Assembly: GCF_040183065.1 (NCBI RefSeq)
Contig: NC_091121.1
Location: 42,210,287 to 42,274,286 of the forward strand
Length of the DNA stretch: 64,000 nucleotides
Source of the DNA: Periplaneta americana
Taxonomy: Eukaryota > Arthropoda > Insecta > Blattodea > Blattidae
Direction of reading: 5' to 3'
Positions 53,226 to 64,000 of the stretch are shown in pieces. Within the stretch, counting starts at the first letter, position 1. Each line of letters begins with the position of its first letter. The position numbers and the translations under genes were made by a program. Under the pieces are notes generated by a model, which was given only the letters and a program-made list of their open reading frames with translations, was not told the origin of the DNA and did not search any database.

Positions 53226-53763
53226 CAAGTTTTTGTGTTTATTTCGTACATTTGAAAGGCAGAGTTGCATGCATATTACAAGTCTTTTAAGAGAATTGAC
53301 GTTCTAACCCTGCTAATGACTTGCAGAAGAGCCGAAACAGAAGTGACAAACGTTGCAGAGTCTGTGTAAGTAACAGTCCTCTATGGCCTTCGAACATATG
53401 TAATTAAACTGGACCTAATTGAAAGTTCCGGTGGGCCATGGCTCCGTGGCAACGCGATGCGATGTTGTTTTGTTTCTATATCATGGCAGCATCACTGTGC
53501 CGACCTCCCTTCTTCCTCCCCCATTCACTGCCACTCCTATGACGTCAGAACTTCATTCATGTATGGATGGCAGGTTGCAGAGATCGCAGGGGGACTCGTG
53601 TTGACACAGGGTCGTTGTGGACAGTGGCATCGGAACTAATTTATCAGCTCGTTCAGATTATGAAGTGATGCGCCTTACTTCATCGGGTTGGGCATTCGCA
53701 GAGGTCTTGTAATATCTTCAACGACTGATAAAAATTAAGAGTCTTTGTTCCCTATAGTGACTG
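53226..53763. other. No gene; GC-richer island 53415-53640
   Basis: The island contains ctatgacgtcagaac (CRE-like TGACGTCA) and two overlapping 60-codon frames without motifs. Confidence 0.4.
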
Positions 53764-53771
53764 TGTGATCT

Positions 53772-54026
53772 GGATTTTATTTTATTTTAGGTGGTTATTT
53801 AACGACGTTGTATCAACTACTAGGTTATTTAGCGTCGATGAGATTGATGATAGCAAGATGAACCCGAGGATTCGCCATAGATTACCTTGCATTCACATTA
53901 CGGTTTGCGAAAACCTCGGAAAAAACCCAACCAGGTAATCAGCCCAAGCGGGGATCGAACCCGCGCCCGAACGCAACTTCAGACCGGAAGGCAAGCGCCT
54001 TAACCGACTGAGCCACGCCGGTGGCT
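53772..54026 (-). mobile_element. SINE family E, full length
   Basis: The minus-strand head at about 54025 reads 'ccaccggcgtggctcagtcg' and 'gttaaggcgcttgccttccg', with B box 'gggttcgatccccgcttg'. The body is 'ctgattacctggttgggttt' and 'aatctatggcgaatcctcgg'. The repeat tgtgatct at 53764-53771 and 54027-54034 is a plausible short duplication. Confidence 0.92.
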
Positions 54027-54269
54027 TGTGATCTAAATCATGAGTCTGTCACACAGGCGGTCCTGTTTCGAGCCTGTAGTGATTCTTATCTGAAAATATG
54101 CGGACTGAGATCTTTAGACGTTTCGTCCTTATTCTTGTCAGAATTTTAAAATCTCTTGAGTTCTGAGAGTATAGTATACTATACCATACTTCATACATGA
54201 TTATGATATAATATGTATTTGCAGAGATCCGGAGTATAGTGTAATATACAGTAGAGCGTCTCGTTTAGG

Positions 54270-54930
54270 CACAGTGAAAACGTAAACAAAGTGCAGGTAA
54301 CGCTTGGGGGGAGGACTAGCCGTACAATAAACACGAACAAGGTTTTAGTTACAACATTTATGGCGGAGCATTAATTGAAATTATACTTTCCAAAAACACA
54401 CAAAACAAAAGAATACAAGTTGCACAATGTTATCACATACACATATCTAAAGGTATCGATACGGAAAGAAAACCGAATAGATTCCAACAAATGTGTAGAA
54501 CAATTTGGGGGGGGGGGAACTCAAAGTTTTACAAGGCAATGGCGGTTCTCATACTTAAATATGAAGCAGAAACTTGGACCTTAAGAAAGGCCAACAGACG
54601 TAAGACTGAATCTGCAGAAATGCGTTTTCTGAGATCGGTGGCTGGAGTCTTCCTACAAGAGCAGAGAAGTCTAGACAGACATCAGAAACGATGTACAAAT
54701 ATTTAACGTAAACGAAAAAGTAGAATAAATTAAAAACAACTGTTCACAGGATCTGGGAAGATGGAAGATGATCGGATTACAAAAATTATGTTAAACTAGA
54801 AACCGATAGGAAGAAGAAACGTAGGAAGGCCGAGACTTCGATGGATAGGTGAAGACTAGGACCATATAAATTATTAAAAAATTTCTATGGGGAGCGGAAA
54901 ACGCCTACCGATCCATGTCGTGATTATTAT
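54270..54930 (+). pseudogene. RTE-like LINE ORF2 C-terminal relic
   Basis: The plus strand at about 54530-54680 reads KFYKAMAVLILKYEAETWTL, RKANRRKTESAEMRFLRSVA and GVFLQEQRS; further on come 'GRWKMIGLQ' and 'GRRNVGRPRLRW'-like pieces in other frames. It is the same segment as at 22.3-22.65 kb ('vPiL-YgsE-WtL...esAEMrFLRsvaG'). It contains several frameshifts and an eleven-base G run at 54506-54517 that breaks the frame. Confidence 0.7.
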
Positions 54931-55358
54931 GATGATCTAAATCCACTAGATTTGTAACCGTATTTCTAAAGTCCCAGCTGTGTGCTTATCTTTTACGAAA
55001 AATTAAACTATGAAAAAATGGACTGGACAGTATAAGCTTAGATCCTCGAGATATGCAGACAAATCCTGTTTAAGTACCGTACGAAGTAGAACACCAATGC
55101 CATAAGAAAGACAATGATTTGTAGATCTGAAGATGTGAGTGGCAACCAAGCGTAGCAAGTCAACTGGCGGGAAACTTGTCGACAATAATGGGGAATTGTC
55201 AGAAGTTGAGACAATAGTACCTGTTGGATAGCACAGAGCTAGGAACTGCAGTCGTCGTACTCCAACATTTTCTATACAGACAACTCTGTAAGCGACCTCC
55301 CCAACTTCTTACGTCCGTTACCAGGTTGTAACTATATTGCGCAATACATACTTAATAG

Positions 55359-55359
<1 letters not shown>
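54931..55359. other. No recognisable gene
   Basis: Mixed DNA; one motif-free minus-strand frame of 60 codons at 55003-55185. Confidence 0.45.
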
Positions 55360-55750
<391 letters not shown>

Positions 55751-55799
55751 TCACTTTGGTATCAAGAAATGAATTGCGTTGAATATATTAATTATACAA

Positions 55800-56825
55800 T
55801 CTATTTCAATCAGTAAAATCTTTGCGTCAAATCTTTGCAGTTAACCGAGACAGCCGACGTAATTAAAGACCCACGAACCAGTTTGTATGACGCTCGACGT
55901 ATGAGGAAAAAACTGCGAGAAAAAGAATTAGAGGCGTGGGCTAAGCTACCTGAGAAAGGTCTTGGCGTAGAGCTATACAGTGAGTTTACTCCGGCGAACT
56001 CCTGGATACGACATCGTGAAGGCCTAACCTCTAGAGAGTGGCGCGAAGCTATTAAAATGACTGCACACGTGTCTTCCGTACGTTCCCTTCCGGGCAGGAC
56101 TCGGGACAACATCCTCTGTCAGCGATGCCACAGAGAGCCAGAAACACTTGCACATGTCCTGGGCTCTTGTCCTCACGGTGAAGTACTCCGTAACTCATGA
56201 GACTATAGAATTCGTTCGATGATCGCCGAACAGTTTAGATCAATAAATTTTCAAGTGTTCGAAGAAGTTCACGGACTGGCAGACAATGGCAGTACAAGAA
56301 GAATGGACATGATTGCCATCCCGCCAAATAACAACAATGGCTACATCATCGATCCCATCGTTATATTTGAAAAACAAAAGAGCCAACCTGAAGATGTAAA
56401 TAGGAAAAAAAAAACATCTATGTACGTACCGTTCCATATTTCATGGACAAATACGGTCTATAACAAATTGAAGTAATAGGCCTTATGGTTGGAGCGCGAG
56501 GAACTATTCCCGGTTTCTTCTTCCAGACCTGGCAACGTTTCGGCCTACAGAGGAAGCAATTGATGACATCGTTCTTGCAGCTCTGAGAGGATCAATATTT
56601 ATACTCCGCAACCATCTCTACGGTCAACAATGATCTTCAACTAATTAATTAGTACCTACTGTACTTATTTATTCAGTCATTTCTTGTCGTTGTTGTGAGA
56701 CTCCCTTCAACTTAAACATATGTATATTATTTATACTATAACTGCCTATTGCACATTATGCTCTGTCTTTGTGGCAGCCTGTTAATACAGGGAGCTGTTA
56801 TCGTTTAGACAAATAAATAATAACT
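55800..56825 (+). mobile_element. R2-like LINE, 3' third with endonuclease
   Basis: Contains the C-terminal part of the single long ORF (55835-56633 in three frames) and a ~190-bp 3' UTR ending around 'gacaaataaataataactgc'. It is 5' truncated next to a microsatellite. Related C-terminal sequence lies at 15.2 kb. Confidence 0.85.
55835..56633 (+). pseudogene. R2-like ORF: CCHC zinc knuckle and restriction-like endonuclease
   Basis: RRMRKKLREKELEAWAKLPE and ELYSEFTPANSWIRHREGL precede ILCQRCHREPETLAHVLGSC, the CxxC-H-C knuckle of R2-type proteins. A TGA at 56198-56200 stands where CGA (Arg) is expected. The same frame then resumes with IRSMIAEQFRSINFQVFEEV, the endonuclease core RRMDMIAI...GYIIDPIVIFE, with its Asp residues, and KKKTSMYVPFHISW. 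Near 56470 one shift leads to VIGLMVGARGTIPGFF, and a second near 56545 leads to EEAIDDIVLAALRGSIFILR, NHLYG and a natural TGA at 56631-56633. The endonuclease makes the target nick for reverse transcription. Lesions: one stop, two shifts. The RT domain is lost. Confidence 0.85.
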
Positions 56826-56844
56826 GCATTGTCATCATTAAGGC

Positions 56845-57100
56845 CGCCTGCGTAGCTCAGTCTGCTAAGGCGTTTGCCTGTCGATCAGGAGTTGCGCTCG
56901 AGCGCGGGTTAGATTTTCGCTTGGGCTCATTACCTGGTTGGCTTTTTTTTTCGAGGTTTTTCCCAACCGTAAGGCAAATGTCAGATAATCTATGGGGAAT
57001 CCTCGGCTTCATCTCGCCAAATATCATCTCGCTATCACTAATTCCATCGACACTTAATAACCTCGTAGTTGATACTGCATCGTTAAATAACCAAGTAAGA
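56845..57100 (+). mobile_element. SINE family E, diverged copy
   Basis: Head 'ggccgcctgcgtagctcagt', worn B box 'gcgggttagattttcgct', body 'ctcattacctggttggcttt' and 'aatctatggggaatcctcgg', tail 'catcgttaaataaccaagta'. The 3' LINE end just upstream is not part of it. Confidence 0.85.
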
Positions 57101-58555
57101 AAAGTTCCTCGTATTCCTCACTGTGATAGCTATTGTCTTCGCATTGCTCATGGTGATTGTTATTTTCGTCATATCCCTCATTATCATCTCCGTTTCCAAA
57201 AAACCAGTTCACCTACTCGTATTTGTGTTTACTCGGCGTTGTACCGACCATACGTCGTGGCAGACGTTTCTCGTGGTTTGTATAATTATTGATAGATGCC
57301 AGTAGTTGAGATTTCTAGACGGCTCAGAGATCTACAGAGTAAGGGAAACCCGAATGTTTAGGGCGGGGAACTAAATCTGCTGCGAATTCTAAGCCGGCTT
57401 AGCCCATTAGCAAAATCCATAATGTGGGCAAAAAACCTATTTGAACTGAAATGCTTAGGGATATTTCCATCCGCCCAGTAACTAGGTAAGCCTATTGACC
57501 AAATGGTCATCAATGTACAATGCAAGAAGATGAGGAAAATACACAGAGATATAAACACGAATCCGTTGAATTTGTAGCTGGATATGCTGTCGAATTAAGA
57601 ACTGAATATAAAGAAGCATTCACGGCTGACAACTCTAATATATTCTAAAATAAAAAAAGTATACCCGATTTACTTTATAGAGTTATTTGTATAATTTTAT
57701 GCAACCCTCCTATGAAGATTTGTATCATGTCTATATGCAGCCAGCTTCATTACTGTATACAGACTACAATGCCTCATGAGTTAAACATCTTTATGTGTTC
57801 CTGAAAGTACTAATATAGCAGTTAAACAAAACTTTGCAATTACAATCATAAAATAAATCGCATTACTTTCTCCTTGTCTGTTTATTACTTCTTGGATTAT
57901 TTTATTAGACGTGGAAATGTTCCAGAGAGAAGCTGTAAAACGCAGCGACGTAAGCATTCTCTCTGATGCGAGGCAGCATAATAGATAAACGAAACGAAAC
58001 TTGAGAACTTTTGAATGGGCATCCCCGTGGGGGCCAATCAATGCAATCAAGCCCTTTCTCGCATAAATCTCTGAGCGTGTCCCCTTTTTACAGCGCTGAA
58101 AAGAAGAGGCTTCTGAGAGATCAGCAGCGAATTGGAAGCTCTAATTCTCTAGTACAGAGACCAGAGAACAGCTCTACAGGTTGTCTACAAATTGGTGTCA
58201 AATATTCTGGGGGTGTATTCCTAATAATAAAACACTGAAGAACTTTCTCTATAAAATATGTTCCAGAAAATGCTTCCTCCGGGTGTGAACACTCTAACAC
58301 AGATGAAACCTGACTCACCTTACTAATTTGAGGCACTGAGTCTCGTGGTGATAGTCTTTCCAGTGCCAAGTCAACCGTTTAGCCTGCAGCGCCATTTAAA
58401 GTTAATAAATTCAGTGATACTTTTGGTCGTTTTGTAGGAAACTCAATTGCGAAAATGTTCTTAATGGACATGAAAATTAATGAATAATGATAAAATTATC
58501 CTAAATATCTTATATCCCTAAGTGTGTAGGCCGGGAATAAACTAACTGAATGGGC
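57101..58555. other. No recognisable gene
   Basis: Includes a degenerate Val/Ile-rich frame (57123-57305) from a cattgtt/cgtcat-type low-complexity run and a mixed patch at 57950-58380 without motifs. Confidence 0.45.
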
Positions 58556-58735
58556 ATATTGGGAATTAAATCAATGACTTTCCCAAAACACACTTTGAAA
58601 CATTCCATGTAAAACAATTTTTATCTCGGAAAGGAAGCAAAAGCGAGCTAAATTCTATTAAACTTTTTTGTTTGAAATATCTCAAGGAATAACCCCCTGA
58701 AATTAATAACATTACTTACATTTCACTCTGCATAG
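58556..58735 (+). repeat. Dispersed repeat R, uninterrupted copy
   Basis: 'gggaattaaatcaatgactt', 'aaaacaatttttatctcgga' and 'gaataaccccctgaaattaa' match the two flanks at 29247-29288 and 30661-30790. It lacks the MITE found there, so it shows the pre-insertion arrangement ('ccatgtaaaac'). Confidence 0.75.
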
Positions 58736-59925
58736 AGACGATGTGTTGCACTTCGGTCAAAGAAAGTGAGTCACAATAAATTATTATTGTTGTACCGTAA
58801 TGGAAAGCGTAGTGTACAACCTGTTGGTATTCACATAATTGAAAAATGGAATTAATTATTACTAAGTTTTCAGTCCTTCGTAATGCTAATGAATACACGA
58901 GGTACAGTTTATGAAGAACTTCCGCTACACTGCTAGTGGACTCTGAAGTCGATTTGACAACTCTGGAAAGGTATGAAGGTGTGCTAATCAACACCAGAAG
59001 AAGATTATTATATAGGCTAAGTGGAGATTGCAGAAATGATTATCTGTGTAGAGGGATCGTCCAATTTAAATAAGATGGTCGTTAATGTGCAGAAAATACA
59101 GAAAGTCTTATCAGGATCCTTCCTTTCCCGAATTGAATTTTCCCAACTTATACAAGTGGACATTTAATTTCAATGTTTCAAAATAATGTCATGGTATTTG
59201 TGATTTAATGTAGATTCAGAAATAAACAGTTGACTTGCGATAAGAACAAATTAATTTGTGCGAGATCGTGCGTATTTGCTTGTTTTCCGCACAGAACCAA
59301 TACGCGGTAAGTGTGAAATACCACATTCAGTATTCCCAACGTAACACACATAACAATTTCTCTCTTCTTACCGCTTAAGCGCGACATTCATTTTACTGCT
59401 TTAGGCTTTTAACATATTATTTTTAGAGACGTTTAACATAGTAATAATTATAATTGGAAACTTACCACTGCAATTTCACCTAAATTGCAATGTTAATTAT
59501 TGTTTTTAAATACTTGCAAAAATTAAGTAAAGTCTACTACTCCACGAAACTTATTGCATTCCTGATACAAGTAACATTAAGGAAGCCGTGAAAAAATCAA
59601 CAAGATTCCATATGCCGATGTTATTACTGCAATATGCTATATAAATAATATTGTTCAAATATTAAAATGAAAAATAAATCATTACATAACCTTACCGTTT
59701 GTTTTAAGTGCGCATTTATAGACTGGGGAGGGGGGAAAGACAGACGTATATCACGGCCTGCTGGAGTATAGTAAACACAGAAAACATTTTATAGCAACAA
59801 TGTTGAAGAAAGATATTTTGGTTTTCCGAAGTTGCCGTCATTAAACAGAAACCAAGATGGAGATTTCATTGCAACTAATTAGAAATTCGTCTTTCAGGTA
59901 TGTAATAAACGATCTTCGCACAAAA
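58736..59925. other. No recognisable gene
   Basis: AT-rich DNA with short motif-free minus-strand frames. Confidence 0.5.
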
Positions 59926-60057
59926 TAATGTACGATACACGAGCGGTATGTTTGTTTTCATGTTCTCGGAAATTAAAAAAGCTCAACTACGTTTCGCTTT
60001 TTCAATCTTTTCCTCGAACATGAAAACGTCAACATACCGCTCTTGTAACGTATATTA
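59926..60057. mobile_element. Short foldback element, 132 bp
   Basis: 'taatgtacgatacacgagcg' and 'gtatgtttgttttcatgttc' are mirrored by 'gaacatgaaaacgtcaacat' and 'accgctcttgtaacgtatat'. The spacer is the short region around 'ctcaactacgtttcgc'. The outer ends pair to the last base ('taat/atta'). No ORF. Confidence 0.75.
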
Positions 60058-61199
60058 CTATTATATTACTATGACAATGACAAGTTTACTGCTCGAGTAA
60101 AGTATAACTTTCCAATGAATAAACAGATGAGGAAAATGCAACTTCACCTGAAATAAGTTAACAGTTTGCACGAGAAAAATTATCGTGACTCTTAACGCGC
60201 TGTATTTCGTGAAGGAAAACGCTCTGATGATTAGTGTTGAATGTAAAGAAGTTAATGATAACACAACATGAATACGGTCTAAATTTTATCTTAAATCTGG
60301 CATGGCTTTACAAAATATGTGAGCATCGCCTTTTGTGGGGAAGATGCATTCAAGCCAATATAAATAGTTTAACATAATCCAGTCACTACATATGCGGCGA
60401 GCAGAAACACATCTCAGAGAGCCCTTATGTAAGTCAATGAGATGAAAGCTTTATGTTCCTCATATTTCACGGATATGAGGAGTTCCTGCAGTCAGCCGAA
60501 GCTTTTCAGTCTTCCGGATTTCTCTCGCCGTGATAATGAGAAACGAGTTCACACGCAATTCCAAAGGGAAAGAGTCCTTCTGTACACACGGGGCAGCACT
60601 ATTTCAAGTAATTAATTTTTTAGTTATTTAAACATGGACACTGTTACTGCTTAAATTATTTATTTGTGGTTTAGAGCGTAGAAAATTGATTCCTCATTTG
60701 CAACCAATAATCGATTCCTGGTCCCTCATTGAAATTAGACTAGAAAACTCTTACTGTATAAATAATAGTCACTGTGAATAATTAAGGAGAGTGCACTCAA
60801 TTCAGTCGCTTTAGAAATGCAATTTCGTCCTCCGTGGTCTAGAAGTTCTTTTCCTTGTTTCTACCAGAATAGCGACTGATCTTTTGGAAATAGGATTCTT
60901 ATGGTCCACGTCTATATAATTCGATAATAAAATTTCATCCAGAATTGACTACTTTAAGCAATGAAATTTTCAGATCCAGAATTTAAAAATTTATATGACA
61001 GACGTATCTGTTTTATATTATGTACCATGTATTGTAAAACAAGTTTATTTCTATCCTACGTATATTTTTTCTATCTTATCTTGGTTACTATATCAACATG
61101 ACCTGTACTAAATATATTACTAATAATAATTTAATATTAATCCACCAATCTCAACATCGTCTCTTTGTTCACTTAGTTATTATTAGTATTATTATTACT
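60058..61199. other. No recognisable gene
   Basis: AT-rich DNA without motifs. Confidence 0.5.
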
Positions 61200-61372
61200 A
61201 ATTTTATTATCGTCTTTATGTGACCTTTTTTCTTAAGTATTTTGTCTACAAAGTATGTATATTTATGTAACGGAACTGTCCCCGAACACGAGCTTTGCTC
61301 TTTCGGGATACTCTAATGTAACGTTTTTATGTATAAGTTATTATTAAAAAAATCTAAATCTAAATCTAATCT
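61200..61372 (+). repeat. LINE 3' UTR and (TCTAAA)n tail
   Basis: 'cccgaacacgagctttgctc' and 'tttcggga' form a hairpin (cccgaa/ttcggga) ahead of a short tail of aaatct repeats at about 61348-61372. This is how several jockey-type 3' ends look. No coding sequence is recognisable upstream. Confidence 0.4.
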
Positions 61373-61409
61373 AAAATAATTTTTCGATAATTTATAACTT
61401 TTAAGGGGT

Positions 61410-61410
<1 letters not shown>

Positions 61411-61456
<46 letters not shown>
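61411..61456. repeat. (TTTC)n microsatellite
   Basis: About eleven TTTC units. Confidence 0.96.
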
Positions 61457-61578
61457 GTTTTAACTATAGTTTATACTTTTATTATATAAAAGTTTGTAGA
61501 CCATATGGTATACCCATCTCTACTCTACTCTTTACAGAAACATGTTGCTCTTTAAATCATTCAAAGACATTTATTATA

Positions 61579-62330
61579 TAGGGTGATTCACGAATATTTA
61601 CCATCTCTCACGGAGCTTATTTTCGAAGACATTCTGAGCAAAAAATGTAATATAAACATTTGCCCTAATCTCAATATTTTCAGAGTTACGCTCATTTTAA
61701 ATTGTTTGTAAAATACTATTATTCTTGAGTTTTAAGGGTAAAAGAATATTAGAGATAAAGAATGAACTATTCAGGAGTATCATTTCTTTAATTAGTTAAT
61801 ATTCTGAAGCTAAAAATGTATTGTGAATTCCATAGTTGCTTAGTATAGCATTTTTTTTTTCGATTTTTAACTACAAAATTAATTTTCTTACGCATTTATC
61901 ACAATTGTTACAAATCACGCCACTCTTGTAAATTATTCAAGATTGTACATTAGGATGCATAATTAAACTGTAAAGAATCAAGTTCCTACAGTCGTATGAT
62001 TTGTAACAATTTTTGTGATAAGTGCGTAAGAATGATGTCATTTTTAGTTAAAAATTGAAAAACGAAATCTGTAAAAAGTAACTGACAACACATTTTTAGC
62101 TTCAGAACACTAGCCAATTAAAGAAATGATACTTCTGAATAGTTCATTCTTTATCTGCAATATCCATTTACCCTTAAAAATCAAGAATAATGGTATTTTA
62201 CAAATAGTTTAAAATTAGTGTAACTCTTAAAATATTGAGATCAGGACAAATGTTTATATGATATTTTTTGGTATGAATGTCTTCGGAAATAAGCTCCTTA
62301 AGGGACGGTAAATCCTCTTGAATCACCCTG
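61579..62330. mobile_element. Long foldback transposon, 752 bp, ~340-bp arms
   Basis: The left end reads (t)agggtgattcacgaatat and the right end, inverted, cagggtgattcaagaggatt. The arms pair for about 340 bp each: 'gagcttattttcgaagacat', 'ttaagggtaaaagaatatta', 'aaagaatgaactattcagga', 'atcatttctttaattagtta' and 'cttacgcatttatcacaatt' all have mirror partners. The spacer is about 70 bp around 61957. TA flanks at 61577-61578 and 62331-62332 suggest Tc1/mariner-type mobilisation. No ORF. Confidence 0.88.
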
Positions 62331-62334
62331 TATA

Positions 62335-62608
62335 ACAATTAGTTGTAAAATAATACTCATTAGCCTCAGTCATGGGATGGAGAAATCTTTCAGTCGTGTT
62401 AGGCTACGTGAGAAAAATAATTTATTTAAATCTAGGAATTCCTTGCTTGCTTCTTAAATAAGACGTGGCCAATAACGCTCTGATTGAAATAGTGTAAGAA
62501 ATTGCAATGCTCTTCGAAGTATTTTAATTTTTTGTTGTGTAGTGTTTTCAGTCTTCACTTTTAAATGTATAAACAAACCTTTGTAGACGTGAATGTGGAA
62601 CTACTTAG

Positions 62609-62614
<6 letters not shown>
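62335..62614. other. No recognisable gene
   Basis: No motif found. Confidence 0.5.

Positions 62615-62671
<57 letters not shown>
62615..62671. repeat. (AT)n microsatellite
   Basis: About 27 uninterrupted AT units. Confidence 0.97.
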
Positions 62672-62673
<2 letters not shown>

Positions 62674-64000
62674 CAGGAAATAAGCTAAATAATCACTGAA
62701 ATGTCAACATGAGCGAACAAGATCAAGAGAATGGTCGAAAAATGGATAGGTAGTGCACGAATTGACTGAAAACACAGCAATTAACAATTGTTGATTAGTC
62801 CGAGATAGATGATGTTTTTGGTAATAGTACTATACACAGATCACAAGTTGAGTTGTGGAAGGAATGTGTCTTTGCAAGCAAAAGTAGAAGATTAGGGAAT
62901 TGTTAGTACAAGTACTACCTCATTTGAAAACATCCAACACCAAACAGTTAACAAGCTTTCAATGTTAAGTTACAAAGAGCTGATCCAATACAATTTTCAG
63001 AAGCTAGTGTTCAACAACACTCTAGAAACTACTCCATAGAAAGCAAGATTTTCCACAGTACGCGCATTTCTAAATCTCTACAACGTCCAAATTAATTTAT
63101 CGGATGTTTCATCAGACTGTTAGACTATTCAGGATGGTTCTGATCAATGCCATGCTTGCTTTCAAAGAGCTGACTGCAAATCCAACAAAATCCCATCGTA
63201 ACACTCAGCTTGGCCAAATCATTTCAACTATGCCCCACAAGTATCCACGTGTGACCTGTATGCTATAGCAATAGCGACAGTGGTGCTGATATTATCTTTA
63301 TTTATATGAGAAGATTTTGGTGTGTATAAGTAGCATTAGTTTCTCAAACTGTGTACAAAACAACTGGTTCCGATAAATGCTCAAAAACAAGATCACGAAA
63401 TATTTTCTTATACTGTGTTTTCTATTAGGCCTATGAGTACATTTGCAAAACATTTTCACGTCTTGAATATAAATTTGTTTCTTAGGAAAAGGCCAGTTAG
63501 GTAAAAAATAATACTCTCTCCGTTCCAAAATATGGTATAGTAACAAACAAAACAAGTCTGATTAATGCGCATACACGCACGAAATGTTTCGCGGTGTGGT
63601 ATTTTATTCAGTACTGAAGGGACTGTCTGCAGTTGTGAATGTTTCTTTCTTCTGTAATGCATCAAACTATAATATTTAAATAGTTCATTATGAACAGAAA
63701 TCAAATGGGCACCTGTTGTGGTGTCCCTTTTGCAGAAAATGTAACACCAACTCAGTCAATTTTGAATAGAGCATCTGAGGCTCAACAGTCGTACAAAAAC
63801 TGATTATAATTTTTTGCAGTTTTTATGTTAATTTTCCTTTCTCGAAACAATGTTTGTTTTTGCTTTTATTAATTTTACATTACACAGAATGAAATGTACC
63901 TAATTTTTATGTTTTTCTTCTTTTGGCGTCAGTGACAATTTAATATAAGGAAGGCTTATCGACTTTAACTTAATACATTAATTTAGGCCTATAGACTATT
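62672..64000. other. No recognisable gene
   Basis: A plus-strand reading near 63100-63170 ('TIQDGSDQCHACF') faintly recalls the Cys region of Ulp1-like proteases of some transposons, but no His/Asp box accompanies it. Minus-strand frames at 63298-63704 are AT-rich and motif-free. Confidence 0.35.

Noticed and set aside
57123..57305. 60-codon hydrophobic frame as a membrane protein
   Set aside because: The Val/Ile run comes from a low-complexity gttatt/cgtcat stretch just after a SINE; no start or promoter evidence.
63100..63180. Ulp1-like protease of a large transposon
   Set aside because: Only a short QDG--QC-like string; the His and Asp boxes are not found in any frame nearby.

Overview
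This is a repeat-dense, AT-rich stretch of nuclear DNA from an arthropod, most likely an insect. Its several tRNA-derived SINE families, mariner/IS630, pogo and PIF/Harbinger relics, jockey-, RTE- and R2-like LINEs and a Penelope-like element fit a large orthopteroid genome. One SINE (family A below) resembles repeats I associate with cockroaches such as Periplaneta; that is memory, not a search result. I find no complete host protein-coding gene, no genuine tRNA or rRNA gene, and nothing bacterial or viral. Family letters A-H are my own labels.

Layout. 0-5 kb: the 3' end of a mariner at the window edge, then LINE C-terminal fragments at 2.2-2.6 and 3.55-4.18 kb. A 59-codon protein-like ORF of unknown origin lies at 4.89 kb. 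5-9 kb: a jockey-like LINE 3' end, then a 2.4-kb minisatellite of about 41 units of 58/59 bp. 9-16 kb: SINEs, LINE RT pieces, a Penelope-type 3' end with a hammerhead-like core, a mariner N-terminal relic, a TTAA-flanked foldback MITE and a C-terminal piece of an R2-like LINE. 16-26 kb: a large GATA array, a 245-bp foldback MITE, SINEs, a low-complexity trinucleotide tract and LINE relics, one with an RNase H domain.

26-31 kb: a PIF/Harbinger element with TAA duplications and a short transposase-like ORF, followed by a deeply nested block. In that block a Penelope-like element carrying a GIY-YIG endonuclease, a hammerhead-ribozyme-like motif and 64-bp inverted repeats sits inside a MITE, which sits inside a dispersed repeat. 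A related copy of that repeat at 58.6 kb preserves the empty site. 31.8-33.4 kb: a degenerate gene copy of an insect multicopy family with CxxC motifs. 33.8-37.2 kb: a LINE; a four-level nest (microsatellite, SINE, TA-flanked element, Harbinger MITE); and a 1.43-kb pogo-like transposon. 38-46.5 kb: jockey and RTE LINEs, one split by a SINE with a 13-bp duplication, and a ~1-kb foldback. 47-57 kb: SINEs, a DUF4817/IS630-type transposase relic, an RTE relic, microsatellites and an R2-like LINE 3' end with its endonuclease domain. 57-64 kb: mostly unrecognised AT-rich DNA with two foldback MITEs and a LINE 3' end.

The window is therefore a record of successive insertions rather than a set of cooperating genes. 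Target-site duplications and split elements let the order of several insertions be read directly. Possible host signals are weak: a 59-codon ORF (4888-5067), a candidate first exon with a consensus splice donor (51110-51162) and a TATA-like motif near 47.83 kb.
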